Below, one piece after another: positions 1 to 13,309 of a stretch of DNA of 64,000 nucleotides. Made by a program: the position numbers and the translations under genes. Source of the stretch: Paragonimus westermani (Eukaryota > Platyhelminthes > Trematoda > Plagiorchiida > Troglotrematidae); assembly GCA_008508345.1 (NCBI GenBank), contig QNGE01000114.1, positions 284,538 to 348,537 of the forward strand, read 5' to 3'. How positions within the stretch are numbered: the stretch's first letter is position 1; every line of letters starts with the position of its first letter. The notes beneath the pieces are model-generated. The model was not told the origin of the DNA. It did not search any database and saw only the letters and a list, made by a program, of their open reading frames with translations.

Positions 1-3000
1 GCCTGACGTAGATTTATTGACGCTTTTACATGGAGTCGATGCTTCCTACAGTGTGGATAACAACCGGTCACATACGACTTGCGAATGATGCATTTATGAC
101 TCGTCCGTTATGCATTAATTTCCTCCACCTGATAACAGTAAGTGCTTTCCGCTTCAAATTGACACGTTGATCGAGCTACTGCGCGACCACTTGCTACTAA
201 AATCTTCTCAGTGCGGTGCACACTGAGTCGCATAGTTAACTCAATCGTTGCATACTCTAATTGCTCTTCTGGTAATTACTAGTCGAGAGGAAACCTGAGT
301 GCTGCACTTGTACTTCGTCCGTGGAATTCTGTCATCAAATTAGGGGCACTATATGATCTTTCGCTGCTTAATCTGAAAAACAAGGGAAATCTGTTAGATC
401 CCCAGTGTTTCAGTTTAACTTGTTAGGCACTCGTCAGCAACCTTCCACGTAAGACGGTAAACATACAGGACTCGAAACCAAGGTTTATTGGAAGAAACAG
501 GACCGTGAGAAATTGGTCAAAACAGTTTTGTTTCGTTGGTAAGCACTAGTAAAAGGACGTAATCGAATGACAGTTGGAGAGTTTGGACAAGTGGAGACGA
601 AACTTTCATCCAGGATTGCATAGGGAAAGCACTGTGGGGAGAAAGGTAGTTGAAGAACTTTGGGAACAGAAGCCGTTGTACAGCTTATCAATAAAACGTT
701 TTTATATACCTAGGTGTATGAGAGGCATTACGTGGAAACATGATTGTGCAATGATTGCTTGCCATCCTTAACATTTAGACAGGACGATGGCTTCCAGCTT
801 AAGAATTGAAGGTTCGCGTTTGTTCACTACAAAATCAAAAGTTATATAAATATTAAAACGTGACACAACCGCTCAGCCTGCGTAACAGCATTTTCGGTGA
901 ACGTGCGGTAGAATTCTGGTTGTCCCCATGAGGTACAAAAATGAAGAATTCTGACAAGTGATCTCAGTGAGTGATGAAACCATTCTCGAATGGCAGGTGA
1001 GGAAGTGAACTCATGGGTCCACAAGTTTATATTTGAGAAAAAACTTCCCTGCATTCCAGGTTTAGAAACCTAGAAACATCAGGCGATTTACCAAATTAGA
1101 TGGGCGGAGGTACATAACTAGCCGAAAGGGTGTAGCCAACTCATTACCAGATTCTGGGATACACTGAAGCAAAATTTGGCCAGGTATGGTTATTTAGTCA
1201 GCTATAGGGAACAAGTTGGCAAGGTTGGCCGTACATTTGTATTACGTGCAGATTCCTAGGTGCTGGTAAAATGAGTACGGTTTTAGATCGCAATTACGGA
1301 CCTCTGGTGCACTATACAGTGAGTTTGCCTTAATTTTTTATTTGACAATGTAGTTTTGAATTGTGCTTACGCATTCCTGATTGGAAAGGGAAAGATGTCC
1401 AAAAGCAGATGGTCAATCGCGGGGATTTTATCCCTCCTCAGGTGCCAGCATTGGACTAAAAACTGACCTCATATGGTTGGGGAGGGATGTTCATGGTGAT
1501 GAGCCTTTGGGTACTTTCAATGCGAGTAATTAACTGTCTCCGTTTGAATAATTTCCGCACTCTGAGTACCATTTACGACTACGTGGTCTTTGTATGGTAG
1601 GCTGAAGTGAATAAAATGAAACTACAACAAGGGTATATAAGTCTAAGTTTGCCGACGTCCACTGTTGGCGCATGAATGTTCACTACGTAAGACGTGCATG
1701 AGTGACAGGCACACGTCTCAAATTCCTAACCCAAAGGACCTCGTCAAGTAAACTTCCCATTTCCTTGGTGAACAAAGAAGCAGAGATTTTGGCCATCAGT
1801 TTGCTGAACAGGTTCTGCGCCTGACATTTAAGGCATTTTATAGTGATTGACGACTTGCCAGTGATGAACCAGGCTTAATTTGGTAATGAAACATTGTCAA
1901 AGAAACCACGCTGAGTTATGCACGTAGGGTTATGATAACATTCTAGACCAAGTCTTTGGGGATACAAACTTTTCACGAATAACATGAATGCGATCTACTT
2001 CTGAGACAAGTTCAGTAAGTACTGGTTGCATGACTTAGAAGTCACGTTCCAAAACCCATTACTAGTTGAAATGTCATTGACAGCCAACCACAACGAGCAG
2101 TCTATTCGGTTGCCAGTATCCACGTTTTGATAATTGACTACCGGTCACGAACACGCAGAAGCACTTCCTTACGTCTAATTAGACGTGGACATAGAAGTTT
2201 AGCAAACACCTTGAACATAAAGTTCTGTGTGTTGCCTGCAAGATGACCAACTGCTTGTCATATGGGTTCCCAGCCCTCTGTCAGGCTGCCGCTAGATGAA
2301 TCCCGATTGATCAGTGAACAGTAACTTCATGGCATACGTGATTGTAGCAAATACAGCTTTCGTTTCATCTTCCCCTATTATGCTATTTAGATTAGAGCTA
2401 AACATGGACTATTTTTTGGTCGCTCGGATCTAATGTCCATGCGATTCGAAGATTATCACAGTGTGATTACCCAGGCCGAAAATCGCCACATCTCATACAA
2501 GGCAGGTTCGGAGGAAGTGTAACGGTTGTTGTGGTTTCAAGCAGCGGGTGATTCCCTTTGCTGATCATCGTTTGACGTTCTTATTCCTGGCCTTCCTTGA
2601 GCAGTCCGATGTCTTCTAGATATCTTCATGTACATTCACATGCCCACTCGGTCAACCTTCACATGGAATTTCGGTGCCCGGACGAAATTATTTAGATAAA
2701 CAAAACTGGAGAATTTTGTTCACTCGGTCTAAATGTCAAAAAATGTATTATTATGTTGAGGCGGTCGTTGCTAAAATTTTCGCCGTTTTTCTTAATGCAC
2801 ACTACCTGGCGTAGTACGTCTAATATTAAAGTGTTTCTTAGGTTTGGAAACATTTCATCCTTCAGCCATAATTGGTTAAATTAATTATACCCAAGGACTG
2901 ACGGTCGAGGTGATCAGGAGAGTGTTCGAACCAATTTTTATTGTTATGCGCAAGTCATTCACGGTGCTTTATCGTATACAACAACAACAACACTGAGAGA

Positions 3001-6000
3001 CGGTATAACCATCTGACATGCAATCCGATTTCATAAATTTTTCACATTATTGCCTTGACTTACGCTAAAAAGCACTAGGGTGAAATAGAATAAAGCACAT
3101 GATGTACCGCTGTAAGCGTTGTTCATCTTCTTACGTGAAGACTCCCTCGATGAACGACTCCCTCTCTCTTCGCCTCGTGTATCTGGTTACAAGCTACTAC
3201 AACACCTATCTCCTAGCCACATATCGAGAAATTTCAGAGATAATAACCACTTAGTGGTTTTAATTGCTTGCTGCCATTCGACACGATACGTTCATATATC
3301 CCACACAATCAATAGCTGACGTTCACATCAGCTTGACTGGTGAGTCATAAAACACGTTTGATTTGACGTAACTTCGCAAAGGCTAATGTCCCGATATCTA
3401 GCAATGTCAGACAAAAGTTACGTAAGTATGTTCGGCGAACTGTGCTCTATCACAAAAATACACAGTGCGCCACAGTGTGTATTTTACAACATCAAGTGGC
3501 AAGATATTACGATAGCAGGTGAACACACATGTGAAAAGTTATCTATATATCCAGACATTTCCGTATTGTCCTACAATTTCTAGAACTATTACTGCTAACA
3601 TCTAAGCACAGAAGCGGCTGGTGAAGAAAAAACAGGCTGTATTCCCACTATTCTACACAGTATCGGAGGATGGACCAAATAACGCTATGTACAAAGTTCC
3701 GCAAATATGCAAAAATTAAGTGTCCACTCATGTGGCTGACCAGGTAACCCCAAGGTCACCATATGGACGTCAAATTTAACCTCAGAAATGTTGCACTGTA
3801 TGTGTGACATGTTCACCACACGGTTTCATACCATCATCAAGGCGTTATTATTATGTAGTGATAAAACTCTAATTTGGCGTACATCGAATAAAGTAACAAG
3901 GACAATGAGGTCGTAGATCAATTTGATCAACTTTAAACAACTGTGTTTTAGACAACCGTATCTCGTTCGACGCGTTATTCAAACTACACTGGATATCATC
4001 TTTGAGGTGAAAATGGGTATCCACTCGTGAAAATGAAACCTAGGATCTGCAGTTTCAAATTACTTCCCTGACTGCATCGCAAGCTAAAAAAATTCGGTGC
4101 GTCGTCTGATCACAAGGCTGCTCGAATCAGTTTAATCAGACTGTTATTCTATTGTTTTTAACTCACATGTTCGTCTAATTTCCGGCAGGCTATCCAAGCG
4201 CACTGTAGGCGTAATCTGGGGGATGCTTCTCTTAGGTAGAATATATCAAAGATATCCACAATTCGGGTGACACCAGTTTGTTCATTGCCGCTCTGAGTGC
4301 ATAGCTGCCCAGTCAGAAGATGCTTAATCTTGGCATTTGGAATCCAGTTTGTCTTAACAAATATTAATAGGCATATAACTAGGCATGTTTTGCACCAGCT
4401 CATCAAACATCTCATAAGTAGTTCGCAGAAGGTACATAAACAACTGAATAGCTTGGTTCACAGATAACCTTTGTTCGCAGTCCGGTCTAAAACAGCTCAA
4501 CGCAGTATGCTGCAACAACGTCATCAATAGACGAAACGAAGCGTAAAGCTGACATACACACTCAGGGCATCAAGATGAGTCTTCAGACGGCTTGAGCATC
4601 AGCATCATCGATGCAGAATAACTCTACGCTTGATCTCTATCTGGGTGTTAGATCGCCATTGACTGTTCCGTACAAAACTTTTATAATGAGCAGTAGATGG
4701 ATTTCCCTTCACCTCCCTTCTGTCTAACTTGTTCTCATTTGTAACCCAATTATTTCAGATTCTCCTAAACCGAAAACCCATACCAATTTTTTCTGAACCG
4801 TCCAATGCAGATACCGACATTCCGGACTTTCTGTGGCTTGCACGTTCCTCATAACCCCAATTATTGTAACAGTCTGTTGCGAAGATTGTCTTAAAGTTTG
4901 ATATCTCTTGTTCAGTTGTATTGTATCATAACGCGCACAAATAAATGCAGAGTTATTGTATTGACTTAAAGTCACCGCGTTTCAGTCTAAGGCTTAGCAA
5001 TAGCGTATTCCACACGCAACTGAACCATTCTTCGTTAAATATAATGAAATCTACATTGAGGTGCAATAAACAGAGAAAAACGTGACAGAATAGTGGTTTA
5101 TTCAACAAACAGACACGTGTTACCTTTTGAAACCGAAAGCACCCCCAGTTTTGTTTGCTATTTTTAACTCGTCAAATGCACATTCGGACGTATGTAAGTA
5201 AACTTAGTAGACTCCAACATGTAATCTTCTGTATATCACATAATTGCAATCGCCGCATCATGACTTTATGAAGTTCAGTACATAGGGTTCCATGACAAGA
5301 CCAGACTGCGACTGAAACAGCTGGACGGATTGTGTTAGTATCGTGGCTAAACTCTATTTAGGTACTCCAACAAAGAGGTTCACGCCAGATGCAACCTTCA
5401 TTTCACGTCTGCAAAAGTACATAGGTGATACAAGCAGATTCTTGATTACCAGCACCAAAACTCCAGACCGGGTTCGTGAAATTCTGGCCGTGATCTAGTA
5501 TGAGACCTGGGCTAATGAGCTCACCAAATTGATGGGCGCTCCTAGACATCGTAGTTTAGTGTCACATTCTGACCCTTACTATGAGTCATGTAGTGAAACT
5601 ACGGAAACAACGGCTTGAAATGTTAATCACTGTGTCTGTCGGACCTGTCGAATCGAATGACAACTGTTTTTCGGCTTTGTAGGTCGCCAGTGACACCACG
5701 AAAATACAGCGAGTCTGATGCGATCTGCAGAAACAGTGGTAGGAGACACGATAACTTTAAGGGAAATCACAAATCCACCAGACCTAGGCCATTGACAACA
5801 TAGTTGTTAACTGAGTCTTAAACATGAAACTGAGAAGAAGGATCTACCTTTTTATCCATTTGGAAGTAGCTAACCACAGTTGGATACACTCGGTCATGAT
5901 ATAAATTAGATGACTGGGCCATACGTAGGTCAACCTATCATATTACACTGACGAAGAGTGGATTTTTCCGGTTCGTCATTTTGTTTCGTTAGATAATACA

Positions 6001-7240
6001 TGTGGTCAAATGTCAGATACCTAAAATTTGGTGCTGATATTTTGATGCGTCACAAAAGGAATAAAGCAGAAAGTACCGTTTTAAATTTCGACAAGAATCG
6101 TGACCATTATACAACCGCTAATTTCACTTAAAGTACCATCGCTGAAACATGCTACAATCGTTCTATGGATACATACTTCAGGACAACACAGTGTTCAACA
6201 CACTTTCCACGTTCCCAGTTTTAAGTCCCATGGCATTTTAAAAGAAGATTTGATGTTCCTGTTTTTGATAACAGTTTCACTAAAATCTTATTTTTTGGGT
6301 TTACTAGCCGAATGCTCATGGAAACCTGAACTGGACAGCACAATCCTTGGAGCTTGGACGTTGCACCGAGAAACAAAATTATGACGCGACTTATGAGGTT
6401 GGATTGAAGGGTCCAACTAAGGAGACACAAAGCTCACAAATGAGAGACAATGCATAAAAGATGGGCAAACCACAGAAAATTGAAGCTCCAGGGCTTTGGT
6501 TGATGATCTTAAGAACTGAAATACGGGGTGCAATACTTGAAATTGGGGACATGCATCTTACTTAGAAAGTGCAATAATGTAGTCTGAGGTCAATCAAAAT
6601 ATGTTTCAGCGCACTGATTGAATCTATTTTTCATGAAATTTTCCGTTCCTGGTGCCGTTGCTCCTGAATAGCTGGTTACCATAATCGACCTGTGGTCATT
6701 TGAAATGCATGATTGCTGCAACTCATCCATTTTGATTTCAGACAGTTAACAAACTGTGCGAAAGCAAACTACACTGTCGCCTTCTTGGAGACAAGAGAGC
6801 AGTAGTCGGATTTTTGAACAAGGTAATAACTGGATATAACCGTGCGGGACATGTGAAGTGACCTGCGAGTTCGTTTCGCGTTGACATCACGAACTTTGTG
6901 GCCTATCGAACAACCAGAAAGGAACCAATTCAATTTGTACGGTCGACCGAAATGCACTGACCAGTAACGGTGTATCACCCTCACTTATTGCGGTATCTGA
7001 CGAAGAATTTAATCTTCACCTGAAAGAAATACCGCGATGTGATCATTATTTGTAGGCGTGGACGCTGAGTGTCTTGGGAACAACCCTACTGGTGTCGTAG
7101 ACAATAGGCATTAAGTCGCGACCATTTCTCGTTCACATTCGACTACTGCAAGCACTTCAGTAGCGTATATTTCTGTTGTATAATTCAAGCCGGAGCTTCC
7201 TAATAGGTAATCGGGGGTTGGCTACTTTCAGTTTGATTAC
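1..7240. other. No gene recognised
   Basis: All frames are broken by frequent stops. The longest open frame is 94 codons (6100-6384, plus). I recognise no protein motif, tRNA or clear repeat, apart from a short CAA run near 2980. Confidence 0.5.
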
Positions 7241-7256
7241 CACACACAGCTGTTTG

Positions 7257-7310
7257 GGGCCTTGGCATTCAGATAGAAGTTCAAGCCAACCTGTTTTGAG
7301 GTTAAGCATT
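7257..7310 (-). repeat. Second inverted, shorter SINE-tail copy
   Basis: The reverse complement includes GGTTGGCTTGAACTTCTATC and TGAATGCCAAGG, matching the 3' part of the SINE tail. It lies next to the longer inverted copy in the same orientation. Confidence 0.6.
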
Positions 7311-7380
7311 ATAAGTAGCTTTTTCTCTTAACCCGGGACTTCCAATGTTGCGCTTCATGAATATATCGGTAATTCGGAGC

Positions 7381-7475
7381 AACCTTCGCATTCAGATAGA
7401 CTTTTCAGTCAGCCTCTTTCGAAAAGAAGCACTAGATTCGAGTTCCGCTCTAATTAGAGCTCAACAGTAGTGTAT
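7381..7475 (-). repeat. Inverted copy of the SINE tail
   Basis: The reverse complement matches 7741-7835 closely over about 95 bases, including CTCGAATCTAGTGCTTCTTT and GTCTATCTGAATGCGAAGG. With the plus copy it forms an inverted repeat around a spacer of about 265 bases. A tRNA-like head upstream is not clear. Confidence 0.8.
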
Positions 7476-7660
7476 ATCATCTCGCACGTTCAAAGAGGTC
7501 GGAGATTTCGGCTTGTCTTGGAAGTCCTAATAGCGGGGTTATCGACTGGAATTAACAGGACCGTTACTGTGTCTCCTCTCAAAACGATCGGGCAACCTGA
7601 TCATTGCTCACAAGCCAGAGTGGTTGAGCGTTAAAATTTGATGATTCGGTCGTGCCTAAT

Positions 7661-7885
7661 GTGAGGTCAATGGCGCAGTGGTTAACACGGTTGCCTCATG
7701 ATTGGAATGGCCGGAGTTCAAATCCCGGCCGTGGCAAAGATATGCACTACTGACGAGCTCTAATGAGAGCGAAACTCGAATCTAGTGCTTCTTTACGAAA
7801 GAGACTGGCTGGAAAGTCTATCTGAATGCGAAGGCTGCGATCAAATGTGAGTAATGGTTAAGTTGAAAATAAACCAAATCCCCGA
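7661..7885 (+). mobile_element. tRNA-derived SINE
   Basis: A Pol III promoter head is visible: A box TGGCGCAGTGG at 7671-7681 and B box GAGTTCAAATCC at 7714-7725. It is followed by a tail starting ATATGCACTACTGACGAGCT and including GTCTATCTGAATGCGAAGGC. The tail recurs at 7257-7310 and 7381-7475 (both inverted), 27071-27180 and 46810-46940, which shows that it is dispersed. The 3' end near 7885 is approximate, and no clear target-site duplication was found. Confidence 0.75.
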
Positions 7886-7889
7886 CTAC

Positions 7890-10800
7890 TCATCAGTAAT
7901 TCGAAGCAAAATAATTACTTCCACAGATGTCGGTCCCCTACTTCTTCGGCATCAAAGATAATATTTTGTTGGACCGGTTCTTTTTTACCACCAGTCTGAC
8001 GGGTTCACTAACTACGGAAAGTTCAAGCTGGTTTGATGAGTGTTAATAGGTGTAATTTGAAATCCGATTCGGTCAACGATAACCAGTTCACATATTATCA
8101 TTTGTGGCCGGTTATTAAATAAATTGCTGACTTTGTAACAACGGACTGGTAAACGTGTATGATGAATTCAACACTGTTCATTTTTTCCCCACGCGACCTG
8201 CGTTCGTTTTCCAGGTGCATTCTAGTGTGTACTCTAACCAAAGCTTGCCGGAGGTTTTCGATCCTACTAAATGTAAAATTCCTATGTTATGTTCTTTAAT
8301 AATTAGGAAAGAGAAAAGATGTTCGAAATGAGTGGTTCGGACTAGACGAGAGTGACTGATATCGGATCCCATCTCAATGCCAAAGAACGTTGCAGTTGAA
8401 CAGTACTCCGTTAGAAAAGACAATGTAGTGGTGATTGAGTTCATTATCATGCATGACAGGAAGTGATGGTTTCAATCGAATGATGTACGTGATCCACACA
8501 AAGTACAAGTGAAAACCTAGATTTAACACCTCTGCCGTGTTTGTTAACCATGTACCAGTTTTAAAAGTTGATCTAACTCATAGTTACATATGATTTGTCT
8601 CTACAGAAGACCGTAGCTTGGCTGTCGCACTTCGCTTGCTCTGGCTTTGTGATTACAGGCGGATAGCTCGGTGGGCTCAGTCAGTTAGAAACCGCTCCTG
8701 ATCATATTATATCGAAGTGGTTCGTTAAACAGATATTCCATTTCCAGGCTTCATATTTAAAACTGCCTGGTGATATTCTACAATTGGTAGTGTCGACCTC
8801 AGTGGATCGCTGCGGATCGGTTATCAAACATTATGAAAACTATCCTTGAATCATTCTTCAGTAATAATCCTCCGATCAAGGAATCATAAGTTTGGGCTTT
8901 GAGTGCTAAGCACTACTTCGATTAACAATGGATGCTCTGATCGACTGTTAGACCGACAAAACGTTGTTTTTAAAATACCGCACTTAGTCACACGCAAGTT
9001 TATTGCATATTGACGATTTTTGTTTGGTCTCTTCGTAAAGGTGTTTGGAAAAAATATCGACGAATCCGCTTCCTTTTATTTGCAGTCGTTTGCTATGGAA
9101 GGAACCATTTATCTATGACGTGAAGTATGTCAGATTACTGGATTATTTCAATAACTTAGGAGCTGTCATGAGTAATACACATTTGTTTTGGTAACAATAT
9201 TCCTCGTTGAATTTCAGTCTTCGTTTGCTTGACCTGCCTCCTGCAGATGGTTCCCAGTAATGTCTCGAGCAACTAATTGTGGTCAACTATCATGAGAGAA
9301 AGAAAGAAATTTTGGCACAAAATATATCTGCATATTGGAAGTAAGTTGCAAGCAACAAACTCTGCATAACATACCCTAACATCTACAGAAAATTACACTG
9401 CCCTCGCGACGGCAGATTCAGTTTGACAGACAAGTTATTTACACTGAGAACTCCTCAGACGCTGAGATATGTTGATGTTTATATTGCTCGACTAGACACA
9501 GTTGTTCTTCTGTGAAGACTGTCGTCGTGTTCACGCTTGCTTGAAAGTGGCATGTGTCAATGATTTTTCCCGTCCGTACCCCAGCGGTGCTTTTTGTTCT
9601 CTTGTGTGTGAGGGTGTGTTAGTTGACCTTCATCTCTGTTGTGTACTTACATGACCCCAAGGAAGACGCTTGAACCCGTTCATTCACTTACCCTTTCATC
9701 CTTCACTTTGCTGAGCACGCGACTACTGACTACTTCCCCTTAGGTTGGCGGGCAAATTTCCCGCTAGGCAAGGAAGATACGCTTTACACTCGTCCACAAA
9801 TCCTTTGAAATGTTGCACCTGAACAGCAATCTAATTGTGTCCCTAACGGGCGTCAAATCAGAAGGATGCAACGAGCTTCATGATTAAACAATATACTTCC
9901 AGAAACATTTGGAAATTCGGGAAGTAGTTAGTTTTAGTCCAGTCCGAGATCATCATCAACAAGGGGAAAAAGGAACCAGGAAAGCCCGAGATGGACTCAC
10001 ACCCATTCAGGAGCACTCAAAGATACCACAAACGAAAATTGTGTGCGGCATTTGAGCATGAGCAAAAGTGCAGGTTAGACCCTTAAATGAATCAATCAGA
10101 ATGTGTAAGCGTCCGCTACATGCAGTTACTCAAATTGTCGAAGAAGTCACACCGAATACCTATCAGATCTCTTATGGCAGCTATAATACAGAGAATATTA
10201 TATTCAGAACAAGCAAATGGCATAACATTACTGCAGTAGGAATCCTCAAAGAAACCACATGGTCACTGGTCACAAGCTTACAACATTTAAGTCCACTTGG
10301 ATGATTTAGACTCGAAATTGTACAGTACATTCACTTAAGATGTCGTAAGATGTGTGGTCATACTTTGGAAGGTCGTATGGATAGTAAGATTCGACTAAAC
10401 GCGATATGGTCAACTCCACTGTCAGTAAGACTACCTGCTTTGTGAATAAAATTTGTGGTGTTGGGGAAGCAAAATGCAAGTGATATATGTACACCTATGG
10501 ATTGTGATTTTCCCGTTTAAACCAATATATTCAGTGGAAATCACAGACGGCTGAATTTGCGATGATCATCACGTCGCCTTTGAGAACTATTAGGTTGGGT
10601 TTGATGAATAAGCGCCCAGAAGGAATGTACACCTTTATCATGGAAGACAGTAGTTTCAATCGCAACTTCCTAATGGAAGGTGGTACAGAGTTAATGGTGG
10701 TCGGATCCCGGCTTTGGGTTTTTGGATACGACTGCAGTATATGTGAAATGGACACACGCCCCTTCCTGTAGCAGCGTTTGACTGACTCTGGAGACAACTC

Positions 10801-11755
10801 TGTCTCGGGCGCGGTGAAAAGTCGTGGGCAGCACGCTGACACGTAATTTGATTGGGGAACTCAAAAAGTTGTGGGATATTTTGTCGGCAGTTCGTAACCA
10901 GCTGTGGGGCGATATCACAGAGAGGAGTTGTGTACGTCCATACCGTATCCGTACGTGGCCCAAAAGGGTGTCTTCCAGGATACATTTGCACCAAGGCTAT
11001 CTCCCACATTCTCTCTGCCTGTTCGTACAACGTTAAATGTCAGATGATGGAAGTGTCGGTTGGAGACATCTTTTTCATATCAGTAGAGTCGAGTATTTCG
11101 TGAAGATATACGTCGACTCAATCTCACTCCGTTACTAAAGCGTTTGCGCTATTGAAACAAGTGAATACACAACCCGTCAAGGATGAGCATGTATCGGTTT
11201 TTGGAAGCCAGCGCCATCCGGCACCTGTTGCTTTAGCTGTGGTTCCTACTATATATGCGTCATGGCAGCTTGTGTCCCCCATACTCGTGCTAAGCTGAGT
11301 GCTGGTTGATCGCACCTTCATCGACCAACGTCTGACTCATCCGCGCGCCTAAGAATGACGCTACCGCTTGTAGATCTCATAATACGGTATACATTTTTCC
11401 TGAGTCACGCGTTCTCTTTACTGTTTTTAGTGCCTGTATGGCTTGCTGCTGATTGCATTTGAATAGCTACAGCGTTGGCTCCAGCACTGGCGTCGCATTA
11501 CATGAAACTGTCCGATGGCTTTTACTCTGCAACCTCCAGAATCATGTTGGTGAAATGTTGTCATACAGCCTACCGAAAATGGCTAGGCCCACTGGAAAAC
11601 TATATTCACAAGTTACCTGGATTTGTTTCCGATCAGTACTACTTACAGTGAATACAAGAAGTTAGAGCTGCTCCGTCAATTGCTGGGTACTGAAAGACAA
11701 CGTCACTTCGACGCGCTTGACTTGCAATCAGAAAGTTTGTTTATGACGCTGTGGT
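7890..11755. other. No gene recognised
   Basis: Short overlapping frames on both strands at 10530-11100 (up to 124 codons at 11030-10656, minus) are denser than usual but match nothing I know. They lie just 5' of the gypsy gag relic and might include its leader or LTR. A frame at 10068-10304 has a segment, VTQIVEEVTPNTYQI, that vaguely recalls an integrase C terminus. This is not enough for a call. Confidence 0.4.
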
Positions 11756-11759
11756 TTTG

Positions 11760-12265
11760 CTAGGTTGATCATGGAAGTCTGGAACGAACTTATTCAGGGA
11801 AAGGTTCAGGTGTTGCCAGTTGAAACAGGACACATTTGAACCGATGGAGCAGTTTCTATCTCATCTCACTCGAGCAATCCGACAGTGTGATTATTCGAGT
11901 GTATCAAAGAAAAGGCTGTAATGGGTTATGCTGACCCAGTAACTCACCACCGGACTAAGAGATAATCACATCTGTGCGACACTAGTTACCTAGGGTTTAA
12001 CGAATTTTTTTGGGACCGACATGTTAGCCTTGCAAACGTGAGGTCAGCAGCAATTAAACATTCTGGAGTTTTCACTGGAAAGAGGACAGTCTTGACATCA
12101 GCAACATGCACTGTTCGTTTCCCACACCGTCGACAGTTTCTGCAATGTTATTTTTGTGGTGGTAGCCGGTAAAACGCAGTGTCGGGCATATCCGGCTCAT
12201 AAACTTGACTGCAGAAGATGCGGTAAACGAGGATGTTTTCCTCAATATTGCAAAACCTGTTAATT
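11760..12265 (+). pseudogene. Ty3/gypsy retrotransposon gag relic
   Basis: Plus-strand fragments in shifting frames read QFLSHLTRAIRQCDYSS (near 11850), LTTGLRDNHICATLVT (near 11942) and then two zinc-knuckle-like pieces, QCYFCGGSR (first Cys at 12146) and CRAYPAHKLDCRRC with GKRGCFPQYCKTC (12182-12260). The order matches gypsy gag and nucleocapsid. The second knuckle has Cys where His is expected. Several stops and frame changes make it non-functional. A transposon-like tail follows at 12486, and possible protease and RT pieces of the same element appear after 13310. Confidence 0.65.
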
Positions 12266-12485
12266 AACGCGAGTGAGCCAAGATAGATCTGGTAATGACT
12301 GGCCATTATTGTTGATACAACACATCTATTCAGCATATAGTCTTACTCACAATGGGAAACAGCATCATGTGCTTCCAGAAACCAAGCTTCCTTCATCAGA
12401 TATGGGGATGGTGGTCGTTTGTGCGTACCGGCGTAAGTCAGCTATTGTGCAGGTAAGTCTTTCACGTTGTAACATTGATTTTAGA

Positions 12486-12746
12486 TGTTGGGAAGATTTG
12501 GCGTTGAACCGGACGGCCTGGAGGAATACGGTTCGGGCGGGCGTCCGAGCGTTCAACGAGCAACTATTGCGTGGTCGCGAGCGGAAGCGTGCGGTACGCA
12601 AAGGAACCATCGGTGCCATAGGTCGCGGTGACGTGACTATATGGCGTTGTGATGTGTGCGGCCGCGAATGCGCTGGCCGTTTGGGGCTGGTAGGTCACCA
12701 ACGTACTCATAGTACCCCGTCGGCGAAGAGGCGGCGAGTACGCTAG
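12486..12746 (+). pseudogene. C-terminal tail of a non-LTR retrotransposon polyprotein with C2H2 finger
   Basis: The end of a 157-codon open frame (12273-12746) reads WEDLALNRTAWRNTVRAG, a basic helix with RERKRAVRKG, and then the C2H2 finger CDVCGRECAGRLGLVGHQ-RTH (C-x2-C-x12-H-x3-H) before a TAG. This tryptophan-arginine block plus finger is the usual C terminus of endonuclease/reverse-transcriptase polyproteins of flatworm non-LTR elements. Codons before about 12486 do not match and are probably host or gypsy sequence read through. The fragment is a 5'-truncated copy lying between the gag and protease-like pieces of the gypsy relic. A small cellular zinc-finger protein is the alternative and seems less likely. 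Confidence 0.65.
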
Positions 12747-13300
12747 GCTCAGGTAGGTCAAATCGGTATACCTATTCTACTTCTGTTAATGACTGCATCG
12801 GCCAACATCGTGGTCATTGACAATTAATCCGCTCTTCTTTTCAGAAACCTGAGTGTCTGTGGTCTTCTACCCATTCTTTTCTCCGGCTTTGTTGATGTAA
12901 TGTATGATGAATTGTCTGCCTGGCTTTTCATAGTCCAATGAGAACTTTGCTTTTCATCCTTATCTTCTCTGGGATGCACTAACCTGCACCCCTATACTGC
13001 AACGCTTCTTGTATTACACTTCAAAAATCTTTCTTCTCAGTGTAGATCTCGTCATTGCAGCCTCTCTGTTTAGTTTCCGAGAGATAAGAGTTTCCTTTCC
13101 TTATTAGCCAATCAAGTGGCTAACCAGCATTGGCCGGCTGGACAGAAAGGCCCCACTGGCACACCTCCCGGTCTTATTCCTTCGGGTTTACACTGGATAT
13201 GTGGTGTGTTGGTGGAACTGCAATTGGTGCAGCGCAAGCCAGTTGCAGTGATATATAATCGCAGGCGTCCTTTGGCTTCGGTCACTGTGACAGGCTAATC
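12747..13300 (+). other. Spacer, probably 3' untranslated tail of the non-LTR fragment
   Basis: Pyrimidine-rich DNA without a convincing frame lies between the finger-encoding tail and the gypsy protease-like piece. It contains splice-like strings (GTAGGT near 12752, CTTCTTTTCAG ending 12844), but nothing shows that they are used. Confidence 0.3.
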
Positions 13301-13309
13301 CGAATCGGA

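Noticed and set aside
10068..10304. Plus-strand frame with VTQIVEEVTPNTYQI, like an integrase C terminus
   Set aside because: Too short and isolated, with no integrase core nearby.
12453..12484. A possible 32-base mini-intron (GTAAGT ... TTTTAG)
   Set aside because: The borders look perfect, but the unspliced frame runs straight into the transposon C-terminal motif, and splicing would shift the frame and destroy the C2H2 finger. It is best explained by chance.
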